Below, one piece after another: positions 1 through 8,808 of a stretch of DNA of 64,000 bases. Within the stretch, counting starts at the first letter, position 1; each line of letters opens with the position of its first letter. The stretch is taken from positions 3,537,674 to 3,601,673 of the forward strand of contig NZ_CM001514.1 of assembly GCF_000263715.2 (NCBI RefSeq), written 5' to 3'. Origin of the DNA: Pseudomonas synxantha BG33R. GTDB lineage: Bacteria; Pseudomonadota; Gammaproteobacteria; Pseudomonadales; Pseudomonadaceae. The position numbers and the translations under genes are program-made. Below the pieces are notes generated by a model. That model was not told the origin of the DNA and searched no databases. It worked only from the letters and a program-made list of their open reading frames with translations.

Positions 1-991
1 CGTCGACCTTATGCGCCGCGCTGGCACCCAGCGGCCGGACCTCGCCCTCCTGCAAAACCCGCAGCAATTTGGCTTGCAGTGCCAGCGGCATGTCGCCGAT
101 TTCATCCAGCAGCAACGTACCGCCGTGCGCGGTATCAAACAGGCCCGCATGATTGCGCTCGGCCCCCGTGAACGCACCTTTGCGATAACCGAAGAGCTCG
201 CTCTCAAGCAGCCCTTCAGGGAACGCCGCGCAGTTCTGTACCACGAAGGCTTTCTCCCGGCGCGGGCCGGCCGCATGAATGGCCCGAGCTACCACTTCCT
301 TGCCGGTACCGGTCTCGCCGCACAGCAGTACGGTGTACGGGGTATGCAGGACTTTACTGATCAAATGGCACGTCTGCTTCATCGCCGCACTGGAGCCAAT
401 CAATCCGTACTCCCTGGCCAACGGCTTGTTGCACCTGAGCCTTGAATCAACGTTGGGCTGCATACTGCGCAGTACCAGCAGCTGGTTCACGGCGAAGCTG
501 CCCAACTGCGCCAGGGAGGTGGCGTAGCCTTGCAACTGGGCCGGCTGTTGCCGAGCGCACAGCAGCACACCGGCGACCCGCTCACCACGATTGAGCAATG
601 GCACGCTCAACAGCGCCCGCCAGGGCTTCACCGGTACGGGCAGGAAATGAACGTCATGGCAACTGCTCTGCACATCTTCCAGGCTCAGGACAGCGCCTTG
701 GCTCAAGGCATGGTTCAACAGGGGTGGAGGGTGCAGATCAGAATCTGCGACCATCGATGCCCCCTCGGACAAATGCTGGGCAATCAGTTCAAGGCGACCG
801 GTCACTTCATTGAACAGGTAAAACTGGCTGAGTTCGCACTGGCTCAGTTGTGCCACACCGGCGACGAGCGCGTCAGGCAGCGCCTGTTCATCACGGTACA
901 ACGCCAGGCGTGTAAAGCAGGCGGCCAGCGCATTGGCGTATACCAGTGGGTCGGACAATTCGCCTGGCAGGTCCACATTCATCATGATCAT
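1..991 (-). CDS. T6SS-associated sigma-54-dependent activator (VasH-like), 3' end cut by window
   Basis: About 330 residues are visible before the window edge removes the rest. The first ~160 residues look like a GAF-type sensory region. An AAA+ domain follows, with Walker A GETGTGKE, the sigma-54 contact loop GAFTGA and Walker B-region [10 protein letters not shown]. The missing part should hold the rest of the AAA+ domain and the Fis-type DNA-binding helix. The ATG at 991 overlaps the tssG stop (TGATG), with AGGGG just upstream; ATG at 985 and 982 are in-frame alternatives. Co-transcription with tss genes is implied. Proteins of this class switch on T6SS operons and hcp from -24/-12 promoters, and hcp in this window has one. 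The family call is firm; the T6SS role rests on position. Confidence 0.9.
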   Translation of the reverse strand, partial: MIMMNVDLPGELSDPLVYANALAACFTRLALYRDEQALPDALVAGVAQLSQCELSQFYLFNEVTGRLELIAQHLSEGASMVADSDLHPPPLLNHALSQGAVLSLEDVQSSCHDVHFLPVPVKPWRALLSVPLLNRGERVAGVLLCARQQPAQLQGYATSLAQLGSFAVNQLLVLRSMQPNVDSRLRCNKPLAREYGLIGSSAAMKQTCHLISKVLHTPYTVLLCGETGTGKEVVARAIHAAGPRREKAFVVQNCAAFPEGLLESELFGYRKGAFTGAERNHAGLFDTAHGGTLLLDEIGDMPLALQAKLLRVLQEGEVRPLGASAAHKVD

Positions 992-2014
992 CAACCCCTG
1001 TGAAAATTGCCGGCAAGCGTGACCACGCCGTCGGCCTGTTCATGCGCCAGCCAGGTGGTCCAGCCCAGGCGGCAAAGCGTGTTTTCGCCAATGTGCAACG
1101 GCCTGACCTCGCCCGGTGCCAACGTCAGGCGCAGGTCGTATTCCAGAGGGTCGCGCAGGGTCAGTCGCACCAGCGCGCACAGCCGCTGGTACGCCTCTGC
1201 GATAGGCAGAAAATCATGCAAACGCTGCCAACCCAGCGCCGGAAGATGCACCCTGAACTTACCGCTGCGGTCAGCGATACGATGCCCCAGGACAAGGTCC
1301 TGACCAAGGGCACTATTGGCCCGCCCCAGATGATTGCATTGCAACTGGCTGACCTCGACCGTGCGCTCCACCCATTGCTCGATAAACAACGCGTCGTGCT
1401 TGAAGTAGTAACGCAGGACAACCTCGATCAGCGCAGCCGAGTGCACTCGCAAACTCAGCAGGCCCAGATAAGGCAGCAGGCGCTTGCAATCAAGCTGCGA
1501 AGCACTGCGAAGCACTGCGAATTGCGCTGTCGCCCAGCCCCATCAAGGCAAACATCTGCTCGGAGAACCTGTCGTCAGCACCTGCCCGGAAACACGCCCG
1601 ATAACGGTATTTGCGCCAGATCGGCAACATCAAGCGCTGCAGGCGGTGATGGAACAGATCAAGGAAATCTCGAGTCGGGTTGCCGCCCGAACGCTCGGCA
1701 AACGCTTGCTCGGCGTAAAACGCAGGTAGCGGCGAGCCAGCACCGAATAACCCCAATACGTTGAGACGCAAGCGAGCGCGCAAGGCCCCGTGCTCGCTGA
1801 AAAACTCCACGCGGTCGATATCGTGCGCAGCAAACCCAAAACCGGGGTTGGCCTGGAACTCCAATTGGTCATACAGCGCCTCGTCATCCAGCAGCGGATG
1901 GGCCTCGCGCAGTCGTTCGATGATCTGCACAATCGCCTGAAATAGCGTGTACTCACGAATCACACGGCAAAGTTGAGTCAAAACAGCGGTTGCTGCCCCA
2001 TCCGGGATGGCCAT
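991..2014 (-). pseudogene. tssG: T6SS baseplate protein TssG, frameshifted
   Basis: TssG (ImpH/VasB) is a baseplate wedge subunit that works with TssE, TssF and TssK in the cytoplasm. The N-terminal part (from 2014, MAIPDGAATAVLTQL) and the C-terminal part (from about 1515 to the stop at 991) lie in different frames. The break is at a tandem duplication of a 10-bp unit, AGCACTGCGA at 1501-1510 and 1511-1520 on the plus strand. Read as it stands, the first frame ends SASQCFAA-stop. With one copy deleted the two frames join as SASQLDCKRLLPYLGLLS and give a 337-residue protein, the usual TssG length. The start overlaps the end of tssF. It is either a genuine inactivating (possibly reversible) slippage or a sequencing or assembly error. 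Confidence 0.88.
1501..1520. repeat. 10-bp tandem duplication inside tssG
   Basis: Two adjacent perfect copies of AGCACTGCGA, with a further partial CTGCGA just before (1495-1500). Ten is not a multiple of three, so the second copy shifts the frame of tssG. Removing one copy restores a continuous reading frame. Confidence 0.95.
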
Positions 2015-3765
2015 AGGTACACGTCTCCTTGTGTGCTGATGACCCGCAACTCGTGATACGAATTGAGGCTGGCATAGAGTGCAAAGAACTGATTGAGAAC
2101 AGAGGCGAATACAAACAGATCGCCCTGACCGACAAAGCCCTGGGAATCAACCGTCAGCTCGACCTGCAAGCCTCGAACAGGCAGCCCGCGGTGCAGACGG
2201 TCCACCGCCTCATGGCGAATGGAGCGCAAAGCGCTCAACCTTTTCTGACTGACCTTCAACGCCTGTCGATCGTGATAGCCTGGCAAGTCGTAGGTTTGGA
2301 GTATCACTTTCAAGGCATTGATATCGGTCAACGACAGATAGTTGACCGACATATTGCTGATGAGCTTCCACAAAAAACCCTGGTCCAGTGGCGGCGCAAA
2401 GCTCGCGGTGGGTGTAGTGATGTTGCAAAACCCCAATGACTCCGGGGTCTGTTCCCCGGGCAGGCTGATTTCGCCTGCACGAAGTTGGCGCGGCAGGTTG
2501 CAATTGGTACAGGTCAGTTCGACCGACAGGGTTTCCTGGCCCTGTTCGCGGCGGCTGGGGAATCCCATCCAGGTATCAAGCCCGCCATGCTGTACCGATG
2601 AACGCTGGCGAATGCTGTAACTGGAGGGTGCCGCCGAAGCCTCGTGAACGCAGTCATGTTCAAACGACTCGAACGGCACATAGGTCTGATAGCCCAACCC
2701 GCCGGGGCGCCACCCGGTGACCTGGTCCACGGAAAACACACTGGCATTGCCCGGTGTATATTCCCCAGGTACCAACAGGTACTCATCCTGTTTACCGTCC
2801 AGGCGAATGGGGATCGCATCCTGTTTGAACAGGTTGACGATGGGCGTGCAATACAGCTTCACGTTGTCCAGGGTTGGACGCAGGGGATCACGGCCCTGGG
2901 TGTGAAGTTCGAAGCGCATCACCATGCCATGCGCCTCCCGGAGCAGCTCGTCAGGCAGCGTGTGCACCACGTTCAGCCCTTCGACGTCGACAAACAGGTA
3001 TTTCTCGGGAAAAGCGAAGTACTCCTGCAGATGCCGATAACCATCAAAGGTGTTCTGCGGATAAGGAATCAGCGCCTGCTCCGGGGAAAACCCCACTGGC
3101 TGGACCTGGCCGGCACTGAGGCGCAGCGTCACAGGTTGCCCGTCGCGGGTCCTCACCGGCATACCCTCATGATCCAGCAGCGACAGGCAGATACTGCCGA
3201 CATGGCGCAACAGGCTGAGGTACAGGCCCTGACTGATGTAGTGGTCGCCAGCCAAGTGCAGCCTCAGCGAATCAAATGCCAACTCACTGAAGTTACCTTG
3301 GGTACTCATGGTCAGTTGCAACTCCAGCCAGGCCCCTTCGCCCTGGCAGCGGTATTCCAGGCCACTGAGTTGCAAGGGCATGATGTCGGTGGCATAGCAT
3401 GTGCGGAACCGGCAACGCTCACCCTTGATGGGAGCGCTTTCCACGGCGGTGTCCCGGGCCACTCGAACACTGGGGCCGGCACGTTTCAAGGGGTCGAATT
3501 GCAGGATGCTGAAGGCCGGTGTTGGCCGCATGTAATGGGGCCATAACAAGTGCATCAACGAATGCGTCAGCTCGGGCAGTTCGTCATCCAGCTTTTGGCG
3601 CAGGCGAGCGGTCAGAAATGCAAACCCCTCCAGTAGACGCTCGACATCCGGGTCCTGGCCGGCCTCAGCAAGAAACGGCGCCAGAGCTGGATTACGCTCG
3701 GAAAAACGCCGCCCTTGTTGGCGCAGCGCGCTGAGTTCACTTTGAAAGTCGCGGTTAAACGTCAT
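1978..3765 (-). CDS. tssF: T6SS baseplate subunit TssF
   Basis: 595 residues, the normal size for TssF (ImpG/VasA), the largest baseplate wedge protein. The N-terminus (FNRDFQSELSALRQQGRRFSERNPALAPFL) carries the family signature of an early E/R-rich helix followed by DPDVERLLEGFAFLTARLRQKLDDELPELTHSLMHLLWPHY. No internal stop is seen. It overlaps tssE by 11 bases and tssG by 37 bases, so translation is probably coupled through the block. TssF and TssG form the wedge around which the sheath and spike are assembled. Unlike its neighbour tssG it appears intact. Confidence 0.95.
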   Translation of the reverse strand: MTFNRDFQSELSALRQQGRRFSERNPALAPFLAEAGQDPDVERLLEGFAFLTARLRQKLDDELPELTHSLMHLLWPHYMRPTPAFSILQFDPLKRAGPSVRVARDTAVESAPIKGERCRFRTCYATDIMPLQLSGLEYRCQGEGAWLELQLTMSTQGNFSELAFDSLRLHLAGDHYISQGLYLSLLRHVGSICLSLLDHEGMPVRTRDGQPVTLRLSAGQVQPVGFSPEQALIPYPQNTFDGYRHLQEYFAFPEKYLFVDVEGLNVVHTLPDELLREAHGMVMRFELHTQGRDPLRPTLDNVKLYCTPIVNLFKQDAIPIRLDGKQDEYLLVPGEYTPGNASVFSVDQVTGWRPGGLGYQTYVPFESFEHDCVHEASAAPSSYSIRQRSSVQHGGLDTWMGFPSRREQGQETLSVELTCTNCNLPRQLRAGEISLPGEQTPESLGFCNITTPTASFAPPLDQGFLWKLISNMSVNYLSLTDINALKVILQTYDLPGYHDRQALKVSQKRLSALRSIRHEAVDRLHRGLPVRGLQVELTVDSQGFVGQGDLFVFASVLNQFFALYASLNSYHELRVISTQGDVYLWPSRMGQQPLF

Positions 3766-4174
3766 GGACGAAAACCTCTACCCGCCCGGCTTGCGCAAGA
3801 CGGGCCTGAAACACGACCGGTTGCAGGACGCCGTCGATAACTCGCTCAGCTTCAATTGCAAATGCCAGGACCAGGGACCCACGCACATCGGGCAACAGCC
3901 TGACATGCACATTCGCCAGTCGCGGTTCGTAGGCCTGGATAAAACGCTCGATATGCAGCCGCGACTGAGTCAATGATTCATGCAGGCTCAGGCGCATGTC
4001 GTTGAGATCAGGCAAACCGTAATCAACCAGTGTCTGGACACTGCCCGCACGTGTGCTGAGCATTTTTCCCAGATGTGCGGCGATGGACGCCACAGGACAC
4101 CCTCGCGTTGACTCACCGCATTCAAGGCGTTCGAAAAGGCTGTTGTGCTGAACCATGCCCTGGCCTCTGCTCAT
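3755..4174 (-). CDS. tssE: T6SS baseplate subunit TssE (gp25-like)
   Basis: 139 residues with a gp25/TssE lysozyme-like fold: NSLFERL near the start, LVDYGLPDLNDM in the middle, and EPRLANVHVRLLP, which matches the conserved gp25 E-P-R-L region. TssE is the baseplate component that nucleates sheath polymerisation. The chosen ATG at 4174 overlaps the tssC stop as ATGA. A second in-frame ATG at 4156 (MVQHNSLF) is preceded by AGAGG and could be the true start. The 3' end overlaps tssF by 11 bases. Confidence 0.92.
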   Translation of the reverse strand: MSRGQGMVQHNSLFERLECGESTRGCPVASIAAHLGKMLSTRAGSVQTLVDYGLPDLNDMRLSLHESLTQSRLHIERFIQAYEPRLANVHVRLLPDVRGSLVLAFAIEAERVIDGVLQPVVFQARLAQAGRVEVFVHDV

Positions 4175-5649
4175 TCTTTATCGAGCTTGCCAACCAGGGA
4201 CAAGGTGAAGTCTGCCCCCATGTACTTGAAATGCGGGCGCACCGTCACGTTGACGCGGTACCAGCCGGGCTCGCCCTCGACATCACTGACGACGATGCGC
4301 GCGGCACGTAGTGGGCGCCGTCCACGCACTTCGGCGCTGGGGTTTTCCTGGTCCGCCACATATTGGCGAACCCACTTGTTGAGTTCCTGCTCAAGGTCCG
4401 TGCGCTCTTTCCAAGCGCCCAACTGTTCGCGTTGCAGAACCTTGAGGTAATGGGCCAGGCGGTTGACCACCATCATGTAGGGCAATTGGGTGCCCAAGCG
4501 GTAATTCAGTTCTGCCGCCCTGCCTTCTTCACTGATGCCAAAGGATTTGGGCTTTTGCACGGAGCTGGCGGAAAAGAACGCTGCATTGTCGCTGCCCTTG
4601 CGCATGGTCAAGGCGATGAACCCTTCTTGCGCCAGCTCGTATTCGCGCCGATCCGATACCAGCACTTCGGTAGGGATCTTGGTTTCAATCTCGCCCATGC
4701 TCTGGAAGTGATGCAGTGGGAGGTCCTCGACGGCCCCGCCGCTTTGCGGCCCGATGATATTCGGGCACCAGCGAAAGCGAGCGAAACTGTCTGTCAGCCG
4801 CGTGGCAAAGGCATAGGCGGTATTGCCCCACAGGTAATGCTCGTGGCTGTTAACCACGTTTTCCTGATACGCAAAGGTCTTGACTGGGCACTCAAGGGGA
4901 TCATACGGGGTGCGCAACAGAAAGCGCGGGACGGTAAGGCCAATGTAACGGGCGTCTTCGCTCTGGCGAAAGCTTTGCCATTTGGCAAACTGCGGCCCTT
5001 CGAAGTGATCCCGCAGGTCTTTCAGGTCGGGCAGCCCGGTGAAGCTTTCCAAGCCAAAGAAACTCGGCCCCGCCGCAGCAATAAAGGGGGCGTGAGCCAT
5101 GCTGGCGACGCTGGAGGCGTATTGCATCAGCTTTACATCGGGCGCACTGGGCGAGAGAAAATAATTGGCAATGATCGCACCCACCGGCTGCCCGCCGAAC
5201 TGACCGTATTCAGCGCTGTAAACATGCTTGTAAAGCCCGGACTGAGTGATTTCCGAGGAATCCTCGAAATCATCCAGCAGGTCTTCGCGCGAGACATTCA
5301 ACAGCTCGATCTTGATGTTCTCGCGAAAATTGGTGCGGTCGACCAGCAACTGCAACCCCCGCCAGGAAGCTTCCAGTGCCTGGAAGTCGGGATGGTGCAG
5401 GATCTCATCCATTTGCTGGCTGAGCTTGGTATCGATCTCGGCGATCATCCGGTCGACCAGGCGTTTCTTTACCGGTTCGTCACGGTTGTGTGGCTTGAGC
5501 AGCTCCGCGATAAACGCCGATACGCCGCGCTTGGCGATGCCGTAAGCCTCGTCGTCAGCGCTCAGCAATGTCTGGGCGGTGATGTTGTCGAGGATGCTGC
5601 AGGTGTGGATAGTTTGTACCGATTGCAGTTCGTGTTGAATCGTGGTCAT
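4171..5649 (-). CDS. tssC: T6SS contractile sheath large subunit TssC
   Basis: 492 residues, typical of TssC/VipB (ImpC). It forms the contractile sheath with TssB. Recognisable stretches are the N-terminal FIAELLKPHNRDEPVKKRLVD region, EASWRGLQLLVDRT, and the C-terminal PHFKYMGADFTLSLVGKLD. It starts 27 bases after tssB, and its stop overlaps the tssE start. The frame is open throughout. TssB-TssC always occur together, which supports both calls. Confidence 0.97.
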   Translation of the reverse strand: MTTIQHELQSVQTIHTCSILDNITAQTLLSADDEAYGIAKRGVSAFIAELLKPHNRDEPVKKRLVDRMIAEIDTKLSQQMDEILHHPDFQALEASWRGLQLLVDRTNFRENIKIELLNVSREDLLDDFEDSSEITQSGLYKHVYSAEYGQFGGQPVGAIIANYFLSPSAPDVKLMQYASSVASMAHAPFIAAAGPSFFGLESFTGLPDLKDLRDHFEGPQFAKWQSFRQSEDARYIGLTVPRFLLRTPYDPLECPVKTFAYQENVVNSHEHYLWGNTAYAFATRLTDSFARFRWCPNIIGPQSGGAVEDLPLHHFQSMGEIETKIPTEVLVSDRREYELAQEGFIALTMRKGSDNAAFFSASSVQKPKSFGISEEGRAAELNYRLGTQLPYMMVVNRLAHYLKVLQREQLGAWKERTDLEQELNKWVRQYVADQENPSAEVRGRRPLRAARIVVSDVEGEPGWYRVNVTVRPHFKYMGADFTLSLVGKLDKE

Positions 5650-5676
5650 GGGGTCAGTGTCCTTTTACTGAAAATG

Positions 5677-6174
5677 TCAGGCGTCTGGGCTGGGCAGCCC
5701 CAGCTCGGCCATGACTTGTGCTCGGGAATCACCATGGGTCAGTGCCTGCTCGATAGCCTTGCGAAAGCTTGGGGTGTTACCCAATGGCCCCTTGAGCGCC
5801 ACCAGCGCTTCACGCAGTGCCATCAGCTTTTGCAACTCCGGGATCTGCTCGACAAGATTCGCGGGATTGAAGTCTTTCATCGCGTTGATGCGAACCTGGA
5901 TCGCCAGTTCTTCCACGTCGGCTTGATCCTGGAGGCGATTGGGTACGTTCAGCGTCAGGCTCACTGCCTGCTTGGCCAACACCTCGTCGAGGGTGTGTTT
6001 GTCGATACCGATGGGCTTGCGATCTTCCAGCTTGCGCAGGTCCGCACGTTGGGAAAAGTCTCCCAGCACCAGCAGCTTCAACGGCAGTTCGACTTCTTCC
6101 TGCGCACCGCCGACGGCGGGTTTGAAGGTGATATTGATACGTTCCTTGGGGGCTACCGAACCGTCTTTGGCCAT
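5677..6174 (-). CDS. tssB: T6SS contractile sheath small subunit TssB
   Basis: 165 residues. The start MAKDGSVAPKERINI at 6174 is chosen because it matches the TssB/VipA N-terminus and has AAAGGAAAA upstream; the open frame continues far further upstream without homology. Family landmarks include ELPLKLLVLGDFSQR and the DFNPANLVEQIPEL stretch near the middle. TssB pairs with TssC to build the sheath tubule and its C-terminal helix is used in ClpV-driven disassembly. It lies between tssA and tssC in the usual order. Confidence 0.96.
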   Translation of the reverse strand: MAKDGSVAPKERINITFKPAVGGAQEEVELPLKLLVLGDFSQRADLRKLEDRKPIGIDKHTLDEVLAKQAVSLTLNVPNRLQDQADVEELAIQVRINAMKDFNPANLVEQIPELQKLMALREALVALKGPLGNTPSFRKAIEQALTHGDSRAQVMAELGLPSPDA

Positions 6175-6202
6175 GGTGCTTTTCCTTTTATTTGATGAGG
6201 CA

Positions 6203-7756
6203 CTATTGAAGTACTGCTTCCAGGTCGAAATGACACAACCGGCGATGCAGGGCATCCTTGCCGTCGCGTATGGCTTGGCTTTGAGGTAACAGGTCGTAGC
6301 AGCGATACAGGAGCTGAGCGACTTGCAGGGCCAACGCCGGCTCCCAGCCTTCCAGGCCCGTGCGCTGTAATTGAAGATCGAGTTGCTCCAGCTGGATCCT
6401 GGCCAGCTCGTGTTTGCCGGCCGCCATGCACAACCTGGCCAGCGCCAGGCGCCAATGAAAACGGCAGCGATCACTGCGCGCACCGTGCAAGCCTTGCTTG
6501 ATCACGCCCACTGCGGCTTTGAGTCCGTCCTTGCGCAGACAAGGCATTACCGACTCCAACGCCGCCTCCCAGGGCTGGGTCGTCAGGTCGGTCACGACTT
6601 CACTGGGCGCAGGCTTGCGCACATGGCGCATCACGTGCAGCGCAATCCACTCGGCTGTCGCAGTGTCGGCAAAGGGGGTGCCGTCGTCGAAGCGGTACTC
6701 CGTCAGGTTTGGCAGGCGCTGCAGCAGCAACGCGAAATGTATCTCCAGTTCGGCCATGGCCAGGTCCGCGTGCAAGCCGTCCAGACACTCCCAGGCCATG
6801 CGCAAACCATCGAACCAGAACAACGCACCGGCCAGACTGACTTCCAGTTCGAACAACACATCGGCGTAATGGCCTTGGCTCAAGCGCTCCTGATAACGCT
6901 TGAGCTTGTCGGCGGCCAATGGGCGCAGCGCGGTTACTCGTTCACTGTTGGCGTCGGGGTAGTTGACGAGCATCAGCCACGCCAAGGTTCGGCCCAGGCG
7001 CAAAGCCCGCAGGTCGGTGGCGTTCTGACGCAACCACCAGGCGCATAAAGGCCGGGCCTGTTCCTGTAATGAGCGCAGTAATTTGTGCGCCTCTTTTTCG
7101 CTGTTGACCGGTTGCTCGGGGGTGGGCAACTGGACCGCCGCTTGCCTCACGCCGGCGATAGCACCCGCGCGCCCATCAGCTTCTGGCGCCTCTTGCGCCG
7201 CATCGGCCAAGCCCTCCGCCAATTGCCGTCGAATCGGCAGCAGCACGGGAGCATCACTCCCCAGATGTTGGGCCCATAGTTGGTCCAGATGTTCGAGGTG
7301 TTCCAGCAACGCTTGAAATAAAGGCTGTTGATCATTGAGCGAGATTTTTTTTGCAAACGCTTGCTCAAGGCGCGACACCAACCAGCCAAACGCAGCAACG
7401 CGGGTACGCAGTTTGCCAGGGTAGACGTGCACCCAATGGTGCTCGCAGAGCTCACGCAGCACACCGAGGCCGGCCAGCAATCCAGCCAATGAATCACGCT
7501 GATACAAGGCCCAGGTCAACCATCAGGCGACACGCAGATCCTCGGAGTGCTCACGCAGCAGGCATTCGCTGATTTCGCTGACCCGCTGCCAATCCGGCAG
7601 CCCATTGCCATGAACCGACTGCGCTTTGCCAAGCTCGTCTTCCAGCGCTTCGAACTCGCTGGAAAAGCGCATATCAATGCCCACGAAATTGCCCGACGAA
7701 CAGGCTGCTCGTGCAACTTCCAAATAATAGGCATAAAGTTCTTTTGAATGACTCAT
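6203..7756 (-). pseudogene. tssA: T6SS TssA (VasJ/ImpA-type), interrupted by in-frame TGA
   Basis: TssA caps and primes the growing sheath tube. The ImpA N-terminal domain begins at MSHSKELYAYYLEVARAA (7756; an upstream ATG at 7780 is also in frame) and shows the motif series GIDMRFSSEFEALE, DWQRVSEIS, LLREHSEDLRVA. A TGA at 7523-7525 follows in the same frame, and the conserved sequence then resumes immediately as WLTWALYQRDSLAGLLAGLG and runs 438 further residues to a normal TssA C-terminus. The only nearby restart codon is a TTG at 7519. Read through, the gene is 517 codons. A single base change (for example CGA or TGG to TGA) explains it. It may be real inactivation or a sequence error. 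Confidence 0.87.
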
Positions 7757-8238
7757 TTTCGGCCGCACACAACCATCCAAGGCAAAATAGGCAAACTTAA
7801 CGCCATTAAAGTACGTATCAGAGAGCCGTTAAGTTCCGTTCAAACATATCGAGACACAAGAACCTTAGCCACGCATAAAGCAATGAGCAAGCGACGGACC
7901 AAAACTTAAGAAACATCCTACGCGCCGCTATAATCTTGGCCTGCGCAGCTATTTGCGCACACATTCGAGTAACAACAACTCTGTCAGCTCGGCCAGCCGT
8001 ATACTTCACCGTAAAAACACGTGAGCAACTAAGTGCGCATCGATGCGCAACTTTTACAACTAAAAACAGCCCATCGCCCGGAATAAAATCCAATACGCAG
8101 CGCATCAAACAGTGCTCACCCTTATTTCATTGAACTTCACACTTTCAGGCACGCTTCTTGTTATAGGTTATAGGCACTTACCCGTTCAGCCATTTCGCTG
8201 TTCGGCAAAACCTACTCAACCCGGCAAGGAAACCAATC
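7757..8238. other. Intergenic region between tssA and hcp
   Basis: This 482-base divergent region is visibly more A/T-rich than the flanking genes and holds no credible gene. It should carry the promoters for both directions. The only strong element seen is a -24/-12 site for hcp at 8147-8161. No convincing promoter for tssA was found by eye. Confidence 0.7.
8147..8161 (+). promoter_or_regulatory. Candidate sigma-54 (-24/-12) promoter of hcp
   Basis: AGGCACG, four bases, TTGT. The consensus is TGGCACG-N4-TTGC. The essential GG at 8148-8149 is followed by exactly 10 bases before G at 8160; the last base is T instead of C. It lies 78 bases before the hcp start. The adjacent truncated gene encodes a sigma-54 activator, as expected for a T6SS of this type. 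Confidence 0.6.
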
Positions 8239-8754
8239 ATGCCAACACCCGCGTACCTCTCCATCACCGGAGTCAAACAAGGCTTGATCACGGCAGGCAC
8301 ATTTACTCAGGACTCGGTAGGCAACATTTATCAGGAAGGTCATGAGGATCAGATACTGGTCCAGGCGTTTGCCCATCAGGTGATCATTCCTCGCGATCCG
8401 CAATCGGGCCAGCCGACAGGTCAGCGCGTGCACAAGCCGCTGATGATCAGCAAGGTTTTCGATAAATCGTCACCGTTGCTGTTCAGCGCCCTGACCAGCG
8501 GTGAAGAAGTCTCCTGCCGCCTCGAATGGCTGCGCACCTCGTCCGCCGGAACCCAGGAGCACTACTTCACCATTGAACTGGAGGGTGCGACTATCGTGGA
8601 CATCCAGTCACGCATGCCCAACTGCCAGGACCCCGACAACGCCCACTTCACCCATCTGGAGGATGTGCACTTCACCTATCGCAAGATCATCTGGACTCAC
8701 GAAGTGGCCGGAACTTCCGGCTCGGACGACTGGCGCAGCCCAGTGGCCGGCTAA
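8239..8754 (+). CDS. hcp: Hcp family T6SS tube protein
   Basis: 171 residues, with the Hcp signatures PAYLSITGVKQGLITAGTF, the HQVIIPRDPQSGQPTGQRVHKPL loop and a C-terminal EDVHFTYRKIIWTHEVAGTSGSDDW. Hcp hexamers stack to form the inner tube that is propelled by the TssBC sheath and can carry small effectors. AAGGA sits 10 bases before the ATG. It is divergent from the tss operon, with its own sigma-54-type promoter. The gene is intact even though tssA and tssG are not, so Hcp could still be produced as a soluble or orphan tube protein. Confidence 0.96.
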   Translation: MPTPAYLSITGVKQGLITAGTFTQDSVGNIYQEGHEDQILVQAFAHQVIIPRDPQSGQPTGQRVHKPLMISKVFDKSSPLLFSALTSGEEVSCRLEWLRTSSAGTQEHYFTIELEGATIVDIQSRMPNCQDPDNAHFTHLEDVHFTYRKIIWTHEVAGTSGSDDWRSPVAG

Positions 8755-8769
8755 CCACGGTTTAAAGCG

Positions 8770-8798
8770 GGAACGGCTGCCAGGGAAGGCGCCGTTCC
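8770..8798. terminator. Possible hairpin between hcp and the aldo/keto reductase
   Basis: GGAACGGC (8770-8777) and GCCGTTCC (8791-8798) form an 8-bp stem with a 13-base loop between two convergent genes. No clear T-run follows on either strand, so it is a weak terminator candidate. Confidence 0.4.
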
Positions 8799-8808
8799 TG
8801 CTGGCCGG

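Noticed and set aside
4363..6195. A 610-codon plus-strand open frame across tssC and tssB
   Set aside because: It overlaps two firmly identified T6SS genes in antisense and shows no domain; it is a codon-bias artefact.
6175..6483. N-terminal extension of TssB by about 100 residues
   Set aside because: The extension has no TssB homology and overlaps the tssA coding end; the ATG at 6174 has a ribosome-binding site.
8024..8038. GCGCACTTAGTTGC on the minus strand as a sigma-54 promoter for tssA
   Set aside because: The GCAC and TTGC boxes are one base too close and the invariant GG is missing.
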